Of a DNA stretch of 64,000 nt, positions 63,441 through 64,000 are shown one piece after another; within the stretch, counting starts at the first letter, position 1; each line of letters opens with the position of its first letter. Position numbers and translations under genes: made by a program. The DNA is from Pseudomonadota bacterium. Lineage in GTDB: Bacteria; Pseudomonadota; Alphaproteobacteria; Dongiales; Dongiaceae. The stretch lies in NCBI GenBank assembly GCA_021792365.1, contig JAJYUT010000005.1, forward strand, positions 469,668 to 533,667. Direction: 5' to 3'. The notes beneath the pieces are model-generated. The model had not been told where the DNA came from, did no database searches, and worked only from the letters and a program-made list of their open reading frames with translations.

Positions 63441-63456
63441 CGATGTCCCGACATCG
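63441..63456. promoter_or_regulatory. Palindrome CGATGTC-CC-GACATCG, candidate operator of the chr operon
   Basis: Perfect 7-bp arms with a two-base spacer, 82 bases upstream of the rhodanese-ChrB start. A second palindrome, GATGCC-A-GGCATC, lies at 63408-63420. Confidence 0.4.
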
Positions 63457-63535
63457 GAAGTTTGAGCTTGAACGACGGGGCGGTCAAGCCCATCTAGAGC
63501 TGACGGGGTGTGGATAAGATTGTTGCGTTTTCCTC

Positions 63536-63564
63536 TTTACACTCCGCGCGGACTCGACTAGAAA
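63536..63564 (+). promoter_or_regulatory. Candidate rrn promoter
   Basis: TTTACA, 17-base spacer, TAGAAA, followed by a GC-rich discriminator (CCGCGCCG), which is typical of stringently controlled rRNA promoters. It lies about 400 bases before the 16S gene. Confidence 0.5.
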
Positions 63565-63740
63565 CCGCGCCGTCGAACGGAGCCGCTGGTTCTTGGTCGG
63601 CTCCGGAAACAGCAGCAGAAATCGCTGTTGGTTCTGAGGGTGATGCGCCCGCGGGGCGCTTGAATCACCCATCTGGCATCGCTATATTGCGCGATTGTCT
63701 CTGGCCGAATCGGCCTGAGCGTCGTGCGTGCGACGCCCTG

Positions 63741-63752
63741 CTATTTGACAGT
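63741..63752 (+). promoter_or_regulatory. rrn boxA-like antitermination site
   Basis: GCTATTTGACAG matches the rrn boxA consensus TGCTCTTTAACA closely; NusB/S10 bind such sites to protect rRNA transcription from termination. The conserved leader segment TTGAGAAGGGATTCGCGG follows. Confidence 0.6.
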
Positions 63753-63970
63753 GTTGATATATTGAGAAGGGATTCGCGGGCGGCGGGCTTTTGGCTAGTC
63801 CGGAGCTTTTGCTGAACGTGGGTCTTTTTTTGGGTTTGGTTGTTGTGGGTTTGTGCTGTGCGGAGCGATCTGCGCGGTGACGGCTTGTGATGATCAGATC
63901 TGGTGAGACGCGTTATGTGCAGAGGCGAACTTGAGTCAGTTGGTCGCTGGGGAGCAATCCCTGGCAGATT

Positions 63971-64000
63971 AACCTGAGAGTTTGATCCTGGCTCAGAACG
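63971..64000 (+). rRNA. rrs: 16S ribosomal RNA, first 30 bases
   Basis: AGAGTTTGATCCTGGCTCAG, the universal 16S 5' primer sequence, followed by AACG. The gene continues beyond the window. The exact 5' end is set by comparison with E. coli and may be a few bases off. Confidence 0.97.

Larger units (their letters stand above)
63360..63970. other. Intergenic region: chr operon promoter side and rrn promoter/leader
   Basis: About 610 bases without a protein gene. The left part holds two palindromes upstream of the chr operon; the right part holds the probable rrn promoter, a boxA-like antitermination site and the 16S leader. Confidence 0.7.

Noticed and set aside
63746..63774. TTGACA at 63746 as the -35 box of the rrn promoter
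   Set aside because: No acceptable -10 box lies 16-18 bases on, and the segment fits the boxA antitermination consensus better.

Overview
The window comes from the chromosome of a GC-rich alphaproteobacterium, probably of the Rhodospirillales/Rhizobiales type. The evidence is the conserved block dcd-murA-DUF2948-hisG-UPF0262-LMW phosphatase ... infA-maf-RNase E/G-yacG-tRNA-Phe, the DUF1489 gene, the imuA-imuB-dnaE2 mutagenesis cassette with a GTTC-N7-GTTC LexA box, and the first 30 bases of a 16S rRNA gene at the right edge. I see no phage, insertion sequence or CRISPR array.

Layout. 1-9.6 kb: a truncated beta-keto acid cleavage enzyme gene and a GlxA/AraC-type regulator (leftward), then a rightward peptide-type ABC transporter operon (binding protein, two permeases, fused double ATPase) coupled to a CocE-type serine hydrolase and a DUF2238 membrane protein. 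9.6-14.4 kb: truncated haemoglobin, FAD-dependent oxidoreductase, BON-domain protein and an orphan asparagine-synthase-like protein next to tRNA-Thr. 14.7-24.4 kb: the housekeeping block named above, interrupted by a leftward hybrid histidine kinase and the decayed remains of its response regulator; hisD is absent beside hisG. 24.6-28 kb: acyltransferase, small membrane protein, universal stress protein and TerC protein. 28.1-46.2 kb: a large oxalate locus. 46.2-51.8 kb: LuxR-type regulator, a second PAS hybrid kinase, a receiver protein and a hydratase. 51.9-57.4 kb: SOS mutagenesis cassette. 57.6-63.4 kb: secreted acidic protein, DEAD-box helicase, lipoprotein, DUF1489 and chrB/chrA. The right end is the rrn promoter and leader.

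The most notable region is the oxalate locus. A tripartite tricarboxylate transporter (tctCBA) is followed by a GntR/FCD regulator. Next come oxalyl-CoA decarboxylase (oxc), formyl-CoA:oxalate CoA-transferase (frc) and a stand-alone formyltransferase resembling the N-terminal domain of 10-formyl-tetrahydrofolate dehydrogenase (ALDH1L1). On the opposite strand lie an NDP-forming acyl-CoA ligase, a ketopantoate-reductase-like protein and sucCD, followed by a second, paralogous GntR regulator, a CBS-domain protein, a short-chain dehydrogenase and an MFS transporter. A 17-bp inverted repeat, TGGTAT-N5-ATACCA, recurs upstream of most of these units, and also upstream of a small membrane protein gene at 26.4 kb. 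It is very probably the operator of the two GntR proteins. I propose that the formyltransferase moves the formyl group of formyl-CoA to tetrahydrofolate, so that oxalate carbon enters the one-carbon pool. Two genes of the locus (formyltransferase and ketopantoate-reductase-like) have no ATG/GTG/TTG at the expected start; ATT and ACG stand there behind good ribosome binding sites.
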